DNA of 45,101 nt from Bordetella parapertussis (GCA_945861275.1 CAMATZ010000049.1:1-45101); one strand, 5' to 3'; shown: positions 32,237 through 42,900, counted from the stretch's first letter. Program-made: numbers and translations. Notes: generated from the sequence alone by a model not told the origin.

Positions 32237-34642
32237 GTGAGCGCCGTACTGGCACCGGTGTTGGCGCGCTTCGATTGGCCCACACCGCCACACTACAATT
32301 TAGTAAACGAGCCCGCCATTGCGGATGCAGAGCCCGCAATCGTTACCATGAACGACGGCCGCACGCTGCGCGGTAATGTAGTGCGGCTGGATATGTCAGC
32401 ATCGGTGCTGGAGTTCCAGCCTGGGCTGAAGCAGGCAAATTTGTTGCTTGATTTCTCGGCGTTCAAGAGCCTGTGCCTGTCACGCCTGATTGAGTTGGAG
32501 CGCGTTGCCCTGAGCGTGCCTACCGCAAGCGTGGCATTGCATCCTACCTTGACCCTGCAGATATGCACCATCCATTTCAAAGATGGCAGCGAACTGGTTT
32601 CGGATTCCATCGGCAGCGTCGCCCGAAAAAGCGGCCTGTTTCTTTTCCTGACCAAAGCTGCGAACCAGGTGCAACGCTGGTTCATACCGCTGACAGCAAT
32701 TGCCAGTAACCAGACCAGAGCGCCGCTGGGCAAAGTCCTGGTCAATCGAAAAATTGTCGAGCTGCAGGCGGTCAACGCCGGGCTGGAAAAACAGCGGCAA
32801 CTGCGCAGCACCAAGCTGGGAGATTACCTGGAGCGGCAGCGCATTGTGACCGGCAAGCAGCTTGAGGGTGTGCTGCGGCACAGTGAATTTGCGCCCCACC
32901 TGAAATTGGGCGACGTGCTGGTTAAGGAGCGCATCATCACCGGCAAGCAGCGCGATGACGCGCTGGCGATGCAGGCCATCGACCGCATAAAGCCGTTGGG
33001 CGAAATTCTGGTGGAGATGGGCATGGTGAGCCGCGAGGCCATCAAGCGCGTGCTGGTGGATCAACTGGGCATTCCCTTGATACATCTGCGGGAGTTTCAA
33101 TTCGACGTCAACGCAATCCGTGCCATACCGGCGGAGCTGGCGCACAAACACACAGCCATACCACTATGCCGCACGGCAACGCGCATTGTGATCGCCCTTG
33201 AAGACCCCCTGGACGGGGAAGCCTTGCAGGCATTCGAGTTTGTGTCGGATCTGAAAGTTGATCCGGTGCTGGCGTCGCACGACGATCTGGTGTTCATGAT
33301 TGCGCAGTTCTATGGCCCCCCGCAAAACAAGGGCAATCTGCATGAAATTATCGCTGAGTTGGGCGGTGACGAAGCGGCAGCGGCCAACATGCCGGGGGAC
33401 GTCGTAACCGAGCTGGACAACACGTTGGTGAGGCTGGTAAATCGAATCATTGTGGATGCCATCGCGCAGGGCGTCTCGGATATCCACATTGAGGCGATGC
33501 CCGGAAACAGGCCTGGCCGCGTGCGTTTCCGTAAAGACGGCATCCTGGTGCCCTACACCGAAATTCCCGCCAATTGCCGCAACGCCGTGGTCTCGCGTAT
33601 CAAGATTATGAGCGAACTGGATATCTCCGAAAAACGCAGGCCACAAGACGGGAAGTTTAATTTCCGCCAGTTCGGTCCGGCTCCAGTTGAATTGCGCGTA
33701 GTGACGATACCGACAGCAAACGGCCTCGAAGGTGTGGTGATGAGAATACTCACGCCAACGAAGGCGATTTCCGTCGAGCAGATTGACCTTGCGCCGCAAA
33801 TGCTCACGAATTTAAAGACGATCGTGCTCAAGCCCTTTGGCCTGCTGTTGGTGTGCGGCCCTACGGGATCCGGCAAAACCACGACTTTGCATGCCCTGCT
33901 GAGCCACATCAACACGCCCGAACGCAAAATCTGGACGGTGGAAAATCCCATCGAGATTACGCAGGATGGCCTGTGCCAGGTTCAGGTGCATGCAAAAATT
34001 GGCTTGACGTTCCCGGAGATATTGCGCAGCTTTATGCGTGCCGACCCCGACGTCATTATGGTCGGCGAAACGCGCGACACAGAAACCGCCGCCACCGTCA
34101 TCACGGCATCGCTTACCGGACATCTCGTACTATCGACGATGCACACCAACAGCGCGGTCGAAAGCGTGGTCAGACTGCTGGACTTCGGCTTGGACCCGTT
34201 CAGTTTCGCCGATGCGCTACTGGGCATCGTCGGGCAAAGGCTGGTCAGACGTTTGTGTCTAACCTGCCGTGTTCCGCATACGGCCACGAAGGCGGAAATG
34301 GAGCAACTGGCCCATGCCTACTGCCTCCCAGGGGCATTGCAGGCCAGCGAGGTCATCCAGCGGTGGCGCGCGCAATATGGCAACGCGAAGGGCGCGATCA
34401 CACTGTTTTCTGCTGCGGGATGCGCGCTATGCGATCACACCGGCTACAAGGGGCGTCTCGGCATACATGAGTTGCTCGTATCCTCCGCCGCTGTCAAGGC
34501 AATGATTCAATCCAAGGCCACCGTGGCGCAGATCACGCAAACCGCCATTGCCGAGGGCATGCTCACGCTCAAGCAAGACGGCATAGAAAAGGTCGTTCAA
34601 GGCCACACTGATTTGATGCAAGTGCAAGTGGTGTGCCTTTAG
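32237..34642 (+). CDS. GspE/PilB/VirB11-family secretion ATPase with unusual N-terminus
   Basis: 801 aa, against roughly 500-570 for GspE/PilB. The C-terminal ATPase is complete: Walker A GPTGSGKTTTLH (Lys547), Walker B ADPDVIMVGETRD (about 601-613), a His box (LSTMHTNSAVESV) and a four-cysteine zinc site (Cys674/Cys677 in CLTC, second pair in CALC near 730). Ahead lie MshEN-like repeats (LGDVLVKERIITGKQ and LGEILVEMGMVSREA). The first 155 residues hold two small beta-barrel-like modules (MNDGRTLRGNVVRLD and FKDGSELVSDSIGSV). The GTG start lacks a good ribosome site, so the true N-terminus could be ATG 32348. No other type II or type IV pilus genes are nearby, so it is an orphan. Confidence 0.88.
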   Translation: MSAVLAPVLARFDWPTPPHYNLVNEPAIADAEPAIVTMNDGRTLRGNVVRLDMSASVLEFQPGLKQANLLLDFSAFKSLCLSRLIELERVALSVPTASVALHPTLTLQICTIHFKDGSELVSDSIGSVARKSGLFLFLTKAANQVQRWFIPLTAIASNQTRAPLGKVLVNRKIVELQAVNAGLEKQRQLRSTKLGDYLERQRIVTGKQLEGVLRHSEFAPHLKLGDVLVKERIITGKQRDDALAMQAIDRIKPLGEILVEMGMVSREAIKRVLVDQLGIPLIHLREFQFDVNAIRAIPAELAHKHTAIPLCRTATRIVIALEDPLDGEALQAFEFVSDLKVDPVLASHDDLVFMIAQFYGPPQNKGNLHEIIAELGGDEAAAANMPGDVVTELDNTLVRLVNRIIVDAIAQGVSDIHIEAMPGNRPGRVRFRKDGILVPYTEIPANCRNAVVSRIKIMSELDISEKRRPQDGKFNFRQFGPAPVELRVVTIPTANGLEGVVMRILTPTKAISVEQIDLAPQMLTNLKTIVLKPFGLLLVCGPTGSGKTTTLHALLSHINTPERKIWTVENPIEITQDGLCQVQVHAKIGLTFPEILRSFMRADPDVIMVGETRDTETAATVITASLTGHLVLSTMHTNSAVESVVRLLDFGLDPFSFADALLGIVGQRLVRRLCLTCRVPHTATKAEMEQLAHAYCLPGALQASEVIQRWRAQYGNAKGAITLFSAAGCALCDHTGYKGRLGIHELLVSSAAVKAMIQSKATVAQITQTAIAEGMLTLKQDGIEKVVQGHTDLMQVQVVCL

Positions 34643-34690
34643 AAGTGCGCTGCAAACAATTTCACAACCTTAAACTGTTGCTGTAACGAC

Positions 34691-35953
34691 TTAAGGCGCG
34701 TAATTGCTTTCGGCCGCGGGTTTCGCCTGCAACACACACGGCGGCTGCGCGTATTCCTTGCCGCGCCATGGCGGCGAGCGGTCCATATTCAGCGTGTGCA
34801 GGAATGCCACCAGGTCCGACGATTCGGTAGCACTAAGCTTAAGCGGCTTCAAAATGCTTTCGCCGTCGGCGTGCAAGCGGTCCACATTCAACTCGGAATA
34901 ATGGCGCACCACATGCTTTAACGTAAGCAGTTCGCCGTTGTGCATATACGGCCCGGTGTAACCCGCGTTGCGCAGCGAGGGCACTTTGAATTCGCCAAAA
35001 TTGCGATGCTCGGGCTTCAGGTGCGCGGTCTTTACGGCACTCGCGCGCGTGGCATCATCGTTGTACGGCCCCAGCAGATTGAACTTGCTGGCGGTGAGTT
35101 TCTTGATGCCGTCGTGACGCCCGCCATCGACTTTATCCTTGTTGCCGTCGATGAAATGCGATACGCCGGTATCGTGAAACTCGCCATTGGTGAACAGCGG
35201 CCCCACGTGGCAGGTGCTGCACTGTCCCTTGCCGACAAAAATTTTCAGGCCGCGCCGCGCGTCGCGCGGATACAACGATGCCGCGCTGTGATCGCCGCGC
35301 GCCAACGCATCGCGAAACGCATCAAACGGCGTGACATCTGTCACCAGCGTTTCCTGAAATGCCGCCATCACCTTGCCCACGCCCACCAGTACGGTTTCGT
35401 CGTCGTGCGCGGCGGGGTTTACACCAAACGCTTTTTGGTAGCGGCACGACAAATCCGCATCCCGCCGCAGATACTGCGCGACATGAGCGGCGTTCGACGC
35501 CAACTCACGCGGATCCACTATCGGACGCATGCTCTGCGCCCACAGACTGTCTGCCGCGCCATCCAGCGCAAACCAGCGATGGTGGCGCAGATTCATTAGC
35601 GTGGGTGTGTTGCGGTCAACCATGGCCTGGCCCTGGTTGCGCTTGACGCCGTCGGTCCAGTTGTATTCGGCGATATGGCAGGTGCCGCACGATACGTTTT
35701 GCTTGACCGACAAATGTTCGTCGAAGAATAATCGCTCGCCCAGATCAATCGCATGCGTGTTGCCCGACACACGATTGCTCGCGTCGGGCGCCCATGGCAT
35801 CGGCCACGGACCGTGGCTCAAAATCCGATTTACTTCGCCTGCACTGAATTCGATCACGCCCGGCTCAACCGCCTGCGTGACGCCGGCAAACCATGTTGCC
35901 GCTGCGCCACTTGCCAGCGCACCTGCGCACAGCAGTTTTTGATATTGTTTCAT
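34691..35953 (-). CDS. Di-heme cytochrome c peroxidase / MauG-family protein
   Basis: 420 aa with an N-terminal signal sequence (about residues 7-28), so periplasmic. Two c-type heme sites are present: CGTCH at 89-93 and CSTCH at 245-249. RNTPTLMNLRHHRWFALDG and the late PSLRNAGYTGPYMHNGELLTL are family landmarks; Met in PYMHNG is the usual place for an axial or near-heme residue. It reduces H2O2 or, like MauG and MbnH, oxidises a protein or small-molecule partner. It is the last gene of a three-gene operon, and its start overlaps the YtkA-like stop (ATGA), pointing to a dedicated substrate rather than general peroxide defence. Confidence 0.92.
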   Translation of the reverse strand: MKQYQKLLCAGALASGAAATWFAGVTQAVEPGVIEFSAGEVNRILSHGPWPMPWAPDASNRVSGNTHAIDLGERLFFDEHLSVKQNVSCGTCHIAEYNWTDGVKRNQGQAMVDRNTPTLMNLRHHRWFALDGAADSLWAQSMRPIVDPRELASNAAHVAQYLRRDADLSCRYQKAFGVNPAAHDDETVLVGVGKVMAAFQETLVTDVTPFDAFRDALARGDHSAASLYPRDARRGLKIFVGKGQCSTCHVGPLFTNGEFHDTGVSHFIDGNKDKVDGGRHDGIKKLTASKFNLLGPYNDDATRASAVKTAHLKPEHRNFGEFKVPSLRNAGYTGPYMHNGELLTLKHVVRHYSELNVDRLHADGESILKPLKLSATESSDLVAFLHTLNMDRSPPWRGKEYAQPPCVLQAKPAAESNYAP

Positions 35954-36360
35954 GGCATCACCACACTGGTTGTCAATCGTTCAATCGCGCCGGCGGCACG
36001 CACTTCGAAAATATACTCCCAGCGTCCCGGCATGTGAAACATCAGGCCTTCCGCGCGATAACGTTGCACGCCGGTGGCGGTGACGACGGTTTTATAATTC
36101 ATGCCATGACGATGCTCCGGCATATGCGCATCGACGCGCACGCTTTCGGCGGCAGCGGCGCCGCCTTTGGCGCACAGCGAAAGCTCCACTGCGAAATGCT
36201 GGCCGATCGCGATTTTTTCGGGCTGGGTGCGGTACGCCAATGCGTATAGTGCCGAGTCTATCGTCTGCGCCTTGGCGCCTTTGGCGCCGGGGAGTTCGGG
36301 TGTGCATGCCCAGCTCACTGTAACCGCACCGGACAGCAGGGTAAAAATTACTGAATTCAT
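35950..36360 (-). CDS. YtkA/FixH-like small exported protein
   Basis: 136 aa from ATG 36360, whose codon overlaps the upstream stop (ATGA); the longer frame to 36444 is rejected. An N-terminal hydrophobic segment with a cysteine (VTVSWACTPE) may be a lipoprotein or secretion signal. The body is a beta-sandwich of the YtkA/FixH type: ELSLCAKGGAAAAESVRVDA, then MPEHRHGMNYKTVV with a His-x-His pair and a Met, and FHMPGRWEYIFEV. Such domains often bind metal or interact with copper or cytochrome proteins. It sits between an amidohydrolase and a di-heme cytochrome in one transcript. Confidence 0.78.
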   Translation of the reverse strand: MNSVIFTLLSGAVTVSWACTPELPGAKGAKAQTIDSALYALAYRTQPEKIAIGQHFAVELSLCAKGGAAAAESVRVDAHMPEHRHGMNYKTVVTATGVQRYRAEGLMFHMPGRWEYIFEVRAAGAIERLTTSVVMP

Positions 36361-37181
36361 GGCTTCATCATGTTCCCAAAAATCGCATCCCCATTCCGGT
36401 ACGCGATGCGCTCCGCCACTTCGCGCGGCAAATCCGCGAGCCAACCGCGTGACCAGTTGGCGTGCTCCACCACATAATACCAGCGCTCAGCCGTATAGGT
36501 GTCGGTGCCCACCATGAAACGGTCGGGAAACTCCAGGAACGCCGCGCGCCAGTCCGCATCCAGTTTGCCGTCGGCTGCGTGATCATTGCGGAAAGCCAGA
36601 TCACACCACAGATTTTTATGTTTGCGCAGCATGGCGCGCACTTTTTCAGGTCGCTCAAAACCGGAATGCGCCCACAACACCCGCGCTTCCGGGTCTTGTT
36701 TGAAAATGCGCTCTACTGCATCCATGTCGGAATGCGCATGCAGAAACAATTTATATTGCTTCGCCAGTTGCACCGCCAGCCGCGCCACCGGCGCATCGGC
36801 GTCCGCGCCGAAAACATGAAACTCACCAATTGCGGCGTAGCGGTATTTTTTCAGCCGCTCGCGCAAGTACGTGGCAACACCGTCGTCGTTAAACCAGGTG
36901 CTGATGTCGGCCCGCGTGCGATAGGTGCGCAGCGAAGGCAAAATCAAATCGGGGGCTTCGGCATACAGTTTTTGATTGCCGTCGTCGTTGGTACTCGACA
37001 CCAGTGCGCGCTTGACCCCCGCTTTGCGCAGGAGCGCCACCGCGTCTTTCGGCGGCATGCGCTCCCATGCCTGCTGGCTGTAATGCACATGGGCGTCGAA
37101 TATGGGCAATACGTCGGCGGCCTGTGCCACAGGTGCAGCCGCCAGCCCCGCGCACATCAACGATCGGAGAAAATTACGCAT
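36357..37181 (-). CDS. Exported amidohydrolase-superfamily metal hydrolase
   Basis: 274 aa. A signal peptide (about residues 1-21, ending VAQA) is followed at once by the first metal motif FDAHVHYSQ (His31, His33). Further ligands fit the TIM-barrel amidohydrolase pattern: LHAHSDMDA, LWAHSGFERPEKV and MVGTDTYTAERWYY. Most relatives (amidohydrolase_2 type) are cytoplasmic decarboxylases or lactonases; export is noteworthy and matches the periplasmic partners downstream. First gene of the trio, diverging from the NIPSNAP gene across about 225 bp. Confidence 0.85.
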   Translation of the reverse strand: MRNFLRSLMCAGLAAAPVAQAADVLPIFDAHVHYSQQAWERMPPKDAVALLRKAGVKRALVSSTNDDGNQKLYAEAPDLILPSLRTYRTRADISTWFNDDGVATYLRERLKKYRYAAIGEFHVFGADADAPVARLAVQLAKQYKLFLHAHSDMDAVERIFKQDPEARVLWAHSGFERPEKVRAMLRKHKNLWCDLAFRNDHAADGKLDADWRAAFLEFPDRFMVGTDTYTAERWYYVVEHANWSRGWLADLPREVAERIAYRNGDAIFGNMMKP

Positions 37182-37407
37182 GGTGAAATTTTAACAGGTT
37201 GAGTCACTCGCGATCCATGCCGCAGTGCGCGACAAAAGTACAAGTGTCTGTTTTTATTGTTATTTTTTACACTGCGAAAATTTCACCGCTCCCGCGCGGT
37301 TTGATACACTCAAGCCGTGGTCACCCACGCGGCACCCGCCCTACCAAATCCCAAGTCCTAAGTCCTCAGCCCTAAACCTTAACCATCCTAACCACAAGGG
37401 ACCCGCC

Positions 37408-38046
37408 ATGATCTATGAAGTCAGAACCTATACCGTCAAGCCGCGCTCCATGCCCGAAGTCGAAAAGCGCTTTGGCGAAAAATACGAGCAACGCAAAAAG
37501 TATTCCGAACTCGCCGCCTTCTGGAAAACTGAAATCGGCCCGCTCAACACCTTCATGCACGTCTGGGGTTACAAAGACCTGGCTGAGCGCGCCACCATCC
37601 GTGCCGCTGCGGTAAAAGACGGCGCATGGCCGCCACCCATTGCTGAATTTCTGGTGAGCCAAAAGGCCGAGATCATGAATCAAACCCCGTTTTCGCCCGA
37701 ATTAAAGCCCAGCAACAACGGCCCCTTTTTCGAGTGGCGCGAGTACACCCACAACCCCGGCCAACTGCCGATCATGATGAAAAACTGGGAGGTCGCACTG
37801 TCGACCCGCACCCAGTTCGGCCCGATTACCGCACTCTGGTACAGCGATCTTGGCGGCCTGAATAAGTGGATACACGTGTGGCCGTACAAAACGCTCGATC
37901 AACGTGTTGAAGTGCGTAACAAAGCCCAAGCCACCGGTGCCTGGCCACCGTCTGCACGCGCCAAAACCGATGGCCGCCCCATCGAATCGCTGGCGATGCA
38001 GGAAAACAAGATTTTGGTGTCCTCGAGCTTTTCGCCCATCAAGTAA
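37408..38046 (+). CDS. NIPSNAP-family protein with two tandem domains
   Basis: 212 aa from ATG 37408 (AAGGG upstream); an in-frame extension to 37225 encodes non-coding-like sequence. Two NIPSNAP (dimeric alpha-beta barrel) domains are seen: MIYEVRTYTVKPRSMPEVEK with the later FMHVWGYKDLAERA, and FFEWREYTHNPGQLPIMMKN with WIHVWPYKTLDQRV. The family is widespread but biochemically poorly defined. Monocistronic: a strong terminator follows 22 bases after the stop. Confidence 0.9.
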   Translation: MIYEVRTYTVKPRSMPEVEKRFGEKYEQRKKYSELAAFWKTEIGPLNTFMHVWGYKDLAERATIRAAAVKDGAWPPPIAEFLVSQKAEIMNQTPFSPELKPSNNGPFFEWREYTHNPGQLPIMMKNWEVALSTRTQFGPITALWYSDLGGLNKWIHVWPYKTLDQRVEVRNKAQATGAWPPSARAKTDGRPIESLAMQENKILVSSSFSPIK

Positions 38047-38067
38047 TAAGCTGTTGTTGTTCAAGCA

Positions 38068-38097
38068 AAAAACGGGATCCTGAAAAGTCCCGTTTTT
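38068..38097 (+). terminator. Rho-independent terminator after the NIPSNAP gene
   Basis: A 10-bp perfect stem AAAAACGGGA / TCCCGTTTTT (38068-38077, 38088-38097) with a 10-base loop; its own 3' side supplies the T-run. The A-run on the left strand means it could also stop transcription coming from the right. Confidence 0.88.
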
Positions 38098-38128
38098 GCG
38101 TTTAATGCCGCTATAAAAACGAGCGGTC

Positions 38129-38137
38129 TGATAGAAT
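38129..38137 (+). promoter_or_regulatory. Candidate extended -10 promoter of the two-partner-secretion locus
   Basis: TGATAGAAT combines the TGn extension with a TAGAAT -10 box (one mismatch to TATAAT). It is 27 bases before the GTG start at 38165, just after the NIPSNAP terminator. No good -35 is seen, as is common for extended -10 promoters. Confidence 0.4.
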
Positions 38138-38164
38138 CTGGAGAACAGGTTTTCAGGGGCGGCT

Positions 38165-39928
38165 GTGTCTGGATTCAAGGTTCGACCGAAGCGCTGGAAT
38201 TCGAACTGGGCTGATGGCCGTCTCGCGACGCTGGCAGTCCTCACCAGCCTCGCCCTCCCCGCTCACGCGCAGGTCCGCCCCGACGCCGGCTCCACCCTGC
38301 AACAACCCGCCCCGCGCATCGAACCCACCGAACCGCGCCAGGTGCTGCCGCGCATTACGCCACAACCTGAGCCGGATGTTGCGTCCGACATCAAAGTCAC
38401 CGTCAAGTCGTTCAAATTCAGCGGCAATACGCAGATCGCATCGGACTTGTTGTCTGCACAACTGGGCGCCTTCACCGGGAAAGCGCTGGATCTCACCGCG
38501 TTACGCACAGCGACCGAACGCATTCGTGATTACTACCGCAGTTCGGGCTTTTTTCTGGCGCAGGCTTATTTGCCGCGCTAGGAAATCGTGGATGGCGTGG
38601 TCGACGTCGCCATCATCGAAGGCCGCCTCGGCGCACTCAGCATCAAGCGCGAGCCGGGTCTGCGCATACGTGACTCATTCTTGAAGGGCATTCTCGATGC
38701 GCATGTGCAAGCGGGCTCGTTGCTGGTCGAATCCGCGCTCGAACGCCCGCTGTTGATTATCGACGGCCTGCCCAGTTCACGCGCGAGTGCCGCCGTGGTG
38801 CCGGGTGCTGCCAGCGGGGCCGCCGACATCGAAATCGAAGTGCGCCCCACCTCGCCGGGCTGGCTTGAAAGCCACACCAACGGCGCGCTCTCCGGCAGTG
38901 TCGATTTCGATAACCACGGCAACCGTTTCACCGGCGAATACCGGCTGGGTGTCACGATGCAAGCCATCAGCCTGACCGGCTACGGCGATCTGCTCAACGC
39001 GCGCTTTCAAAAAGCCAACGAACACGAGACGCAGTTAAAGCGCCTAAGCTGGGCCACGCCCGTGGGTTATTACGGCACCACCTTCGGCGTGGGCTACTCG
39101 CGCTTTGATTACGGCCTCGGCAAGGATTTCGCCAGTCTGCTGGCCGAGGGCGATGGGCGCACCGTGCACGTGTTTGTATCGCATCCGCTTATCCGCACGC
39201 GCCCCATCAACCTGTATGTGCGCCTCAGCCACGAGCACAAAGCGCTTGAGGATCGCATCACCTCCGCCGGATTTACCGACACACGCACATTACGGCTGAC
39301 CTCCGTCGGCCTGCAAATGGACTCGCGCGACCGCACCGGCCTCTCGGCTGCAGGTGTCACCTACAATCAAGGTGATGTATCGCTGGATACCCCCGGCGTG
39401 TTTGCCACCGATCAAGCTATCGGCGGCCTCGGTGTCCACGGCCGCTTTAACCGCACCAATGTTGAATTGCAGCGACTGCAACGCCTCGCCGGCGGCTTTT
39501 CGCTTTACGGCGCGCTGTCGGGGCAATTCGCCAGCAAGAATTTAAGCTCCAGCGAGAAGTTTTCGCTGGGCGGCCCCAATGCCGTGCGCGCTTTTCCGGT
39601 GGGCGAAGGCGCGGGCGACGAAGGCTTTCTCGGCACCGCAGAGTTGCGTTACAGCTCAGGCACCCTCAAGCTTGGCAGCGGCGCAATCGGGCTATCGCTG
39701 TTTTACGACTACGGCCACATCCGCACGCTTAAAAATCCGTCCATCGGCGGCACACTCGTCAACAACTCCCGCAGCATCGGCGGCGCAGGCGTGGGCGCGA
39801 GCATCGGCCTGGAAGGCAACTATTTGATACGCACCAGCATCGCCTGGCGCGGCAGCGGCGGCGACCCGCGCTCGGATCGCGCCGACCGCACGCCGCGTGT
39901 GTGGGTGCAGGCGATACAGTGGTTTTGA
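38165..39928 (+). pseudogene. Two-partner-secretion outer-membrane transporter (ShlB/FhaC/HecB family), interrupted by in-frame TAG
   Basis: The GTG start at 38165 has AGGGG upstream. A signal sequence ends near LPAHA, followed by a POTRA domain (VKSFKFSGNTQIASDLL, then IRDYYRSSGFFLAQAYLPR). A TAG at 38579-38581 then stops the 138-aa product. The same frame runs on to 39928 with the rest of the transporter: EIVDGVVDVAIIEGRLG completes POTRA, and the beta barrel follows (GGPNAVRAFPVGEGAGDEGF, LSLFYDYGHI, ending in a terminal Phe). In relatives the interrupted position is usually Gln (YLP-Q-I), so one C-to-T change (CAG to TAG) explains it. The exoprotein gene follows 11 bases later. Either secretion is broken, or the stop is suppressed, phase-varied or a sequencing error. 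Confidence 0.85.
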
Positions 39929-39939
39929 GGAAGGCGAGC

Positions 39940-42900
39940 ATGGCCCGTAACACGAAAAACGCCACACATCATGCGGTGCGCACACCGGTGCACGCGGCGG
40001 AATTAGCTTCGTTCACCCCCAGCAAACCCGCACTCGCCGTAGCCGCGGCACTCGCCTTCGCCAGCCCCTCATGGTCCAACCCCACCGGCGGGCAAGTGGT
40101 ATCCGGCCAGGCCGCCATCAGCGCCCCCACTGCCACCAGCGTCGTCATCGACCAGGCGTCGAACAAAGCCATCATCAACTGGAACAGCTTTTCGATCGGC
40201 GCGAATGAGAGCGTGCGTTTTAACCAGCCTTCAGCCTCTTCGATTGCGCTGAACCGCGTGCTGGGCAACACCGGCAGTGAAATCTTCGGCTCGCTGTCGG
40301 CCAACGGACAAATATTTCTGATCAATCCCAACGGCGTGCTGATGGGGCGTGGCGCGCAGATTTCCGCGGCGGGCTTTTTGGCTTCGTCGCTGGGCATCAC
40401 CGATAGCGATTTTCTCGGCGGACGTTACCGCTTTACGCGCGGCACAGTGGCTGGATCCGTCATTAACGAGGGCAGCATCAACACCAGCGGCGGCTACGCC
40501 GCGCTGATCGCGCCCAACGTCGAAAACCACGGTCTCATTTCCGCGCGGCTGGGTAGCGTGGGACTGGCGGCAGGCGACCGGGTGACGCTCGATTTCACCG
40601 GCGACGGCTTGATGCGCCTCGGCGTCGATCAGGCTGCACTCACAGCAGCAATCCGCAACAGCGGCACCATCACCGCCGATGGCGGAAGAGTTGTGCTCAG
40701 TGCCAAAAGCGCCAACGCCCTGCTCGACACCGTGCTCAACAACGACGGCGTAATCCGCGCCGACACGCTGGTGGATCGCAACGGCATCATCGCGCTCGAG
40801 TCCAGTGCGGGCATCGCCAGCAATAGTGGCAGCCTGCTTGCACGCGGGCTGAATGCGGGTGAAACCGGCGGCACCGTCAGCGTCACCGCGCCCAATGTGC
40901 TGCTCACCTCCACTGCGGTAGCGGACGCCTCGGGCGTGGCGGGCGGCGGCAATATTTTCATCGGCGGCAACTGGCAAGGACAAGGCCCGCTGGCTAATGC
41001 GCAGAACACGCTGGTTGCCACTGGCGCACTGCTCAAAGCCGACGCCACCGGCAACGGCGATGGCGGCCAGGTGATTGTGTGGGCGGACGGGAACACCGCT
41101 TACGGCGGGTCAATTTCTGCCACCGGCGGGCCGGATGGCGGCAACGGCGGCAAGGCGGAGGTATCAGGCAGGGAGAATCTTAATTTTCAGGGCACGGTGA
41201 ATTTGAGCGCAGCCAAAGGCAATGCCGGAACGCTGCTGCTTGATCCGCTCAACCTGTTTATAGTTAAAGGGGCAACCGGCAGCGGCGATCAGGACGGAAA
41301 CATCGTCGCGGATGCGCTTTCGTTTACGGTGGCTGATACGGCAAGCAACACCATATCTGTGGGCAAACTGCAGGGGCTCGGCAACGTCAACATTACCTTG
41401 CAGGCGAGAAACAAACTCACCGTTGGCGATGCAGGCGGCGCGGATGCCGATGTCGATCTCAGTGCAACGCTGACCACCAAAATGCTGACCTTGCAGGCAG
41501 GGGACGCGTCCACGGTGGGTGGCGGCGACATTGTTTTCAATGCGGGATCAAAGATTACTACCGGCGGCGGCGGCGCCAGCGGCGGCGTTACCTTGATCGC
41601 CGGCGACGCCGCGGTTCAAAAAACCGGCAGTGCCACGCTGGGCGCCATTACCGTCGCCAACTCGGAAATCAAGGTAACCGCACAGAAGGACATAACGCTC
41701 AACGCTGCGCTCAATGCCCAGGGCTTGGTGTTGCTCACCACCAGCGGCGGCGCCGGCAGCACCATCAGCCAAAGCGGTGCCGGAACAATCACTGCCCCGC
41801 TCCTGGGATTGACCACTGCTGGCGCCAATGTCACGCTGAACAGCGCCCCCAACGCCATAGGCATTCTGGGTGGCGTGAACCTTGGCACGGGCGCGCTGAA
41901 CTTTAAAAACAGCACCGCCCTCAATGTCAACGGCCCGATAGGCGCCAGCGGCGGCATTACGCTGGAATCCGCCGGCGCGATGGCGCTGAACGGCGCAGTC
42001 AATGCTGGTAACGGCAACGTGTCTCTGACCACCACCGGTGGCGGTGCCAACACAATATCGCAGGGCGCCCCCATTACGGCTGGCACGCTGACACTTTCTA
42101 CCGCCGGCGCCAACGCAGACCTTGGCGCAGCGAATAACCTTGCAACTAAACTGGGCGCAGTGTCACTGGGCAGCGGCGCGCTCAACTTTAAGAACGACAC
42201 GGCGCTTAAAGTCACCGTTACGGTGGCAGCGGCCGGCGGCATTACGCTGCAAACGCGCGGCGCGCTAATGCTCGACGGCACGCTGGACGCTGGCAACAGC
42301 GCTATCACGCTGAATCACACCGAAGGGGGCATTACCGATACCGCAAACGGCGGACTGATCGGCAGCAGCTTGACGGTATCAACAATCAACGCCGATGCGA
42401 ACCTGACAGCGGCAGCGGCAAACAACAAGGTATCCAAATTCACCAGTATCAACGTCGGCAATGCGCTGTTCGCCTACAGCGGCGACACTGCAGTTTTGCG
42501 GCCGGGGAACATAACCGCGGCCACCATTGATGTCACCAACACCCAGAACATTAATTTTGACGGCCCCGTTACGGCCAGCGGCAATATCAGTTTTCTGTCA
42601 AGCGACGGACTGGTCACTGCCGGAGGGGCGTCGATCACGACCAGCGGCAATATCACCGTACGAGCGAAAGCGAGCATCGATTTCACGCAGGACGGTGGTA
42701 GCCCGTTAAATGCCGCCACCGGCAATTTGACGCTGATCTCGGGCACCAGCTCGGTCGCCGCGAAAAACTACACCGTCGGCAATACATACACAGTGCAAGT
42801 CGGTACGGGGACACCGCTGGTTTTGGGGAATATATCCGTGGGCGGTTTTATTACCGCAGGCAATGTGGCGCTGGTTGCGAACACGATTGATACGCAAGGT

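Noticed and set aside
32221-32249. TTGACA at 32221 as a -35 box for the GspE-like gene
   Set aside because: No acceptable -10 lies 16-18 bases downstream, and the transcript would start after the assigned GTG.
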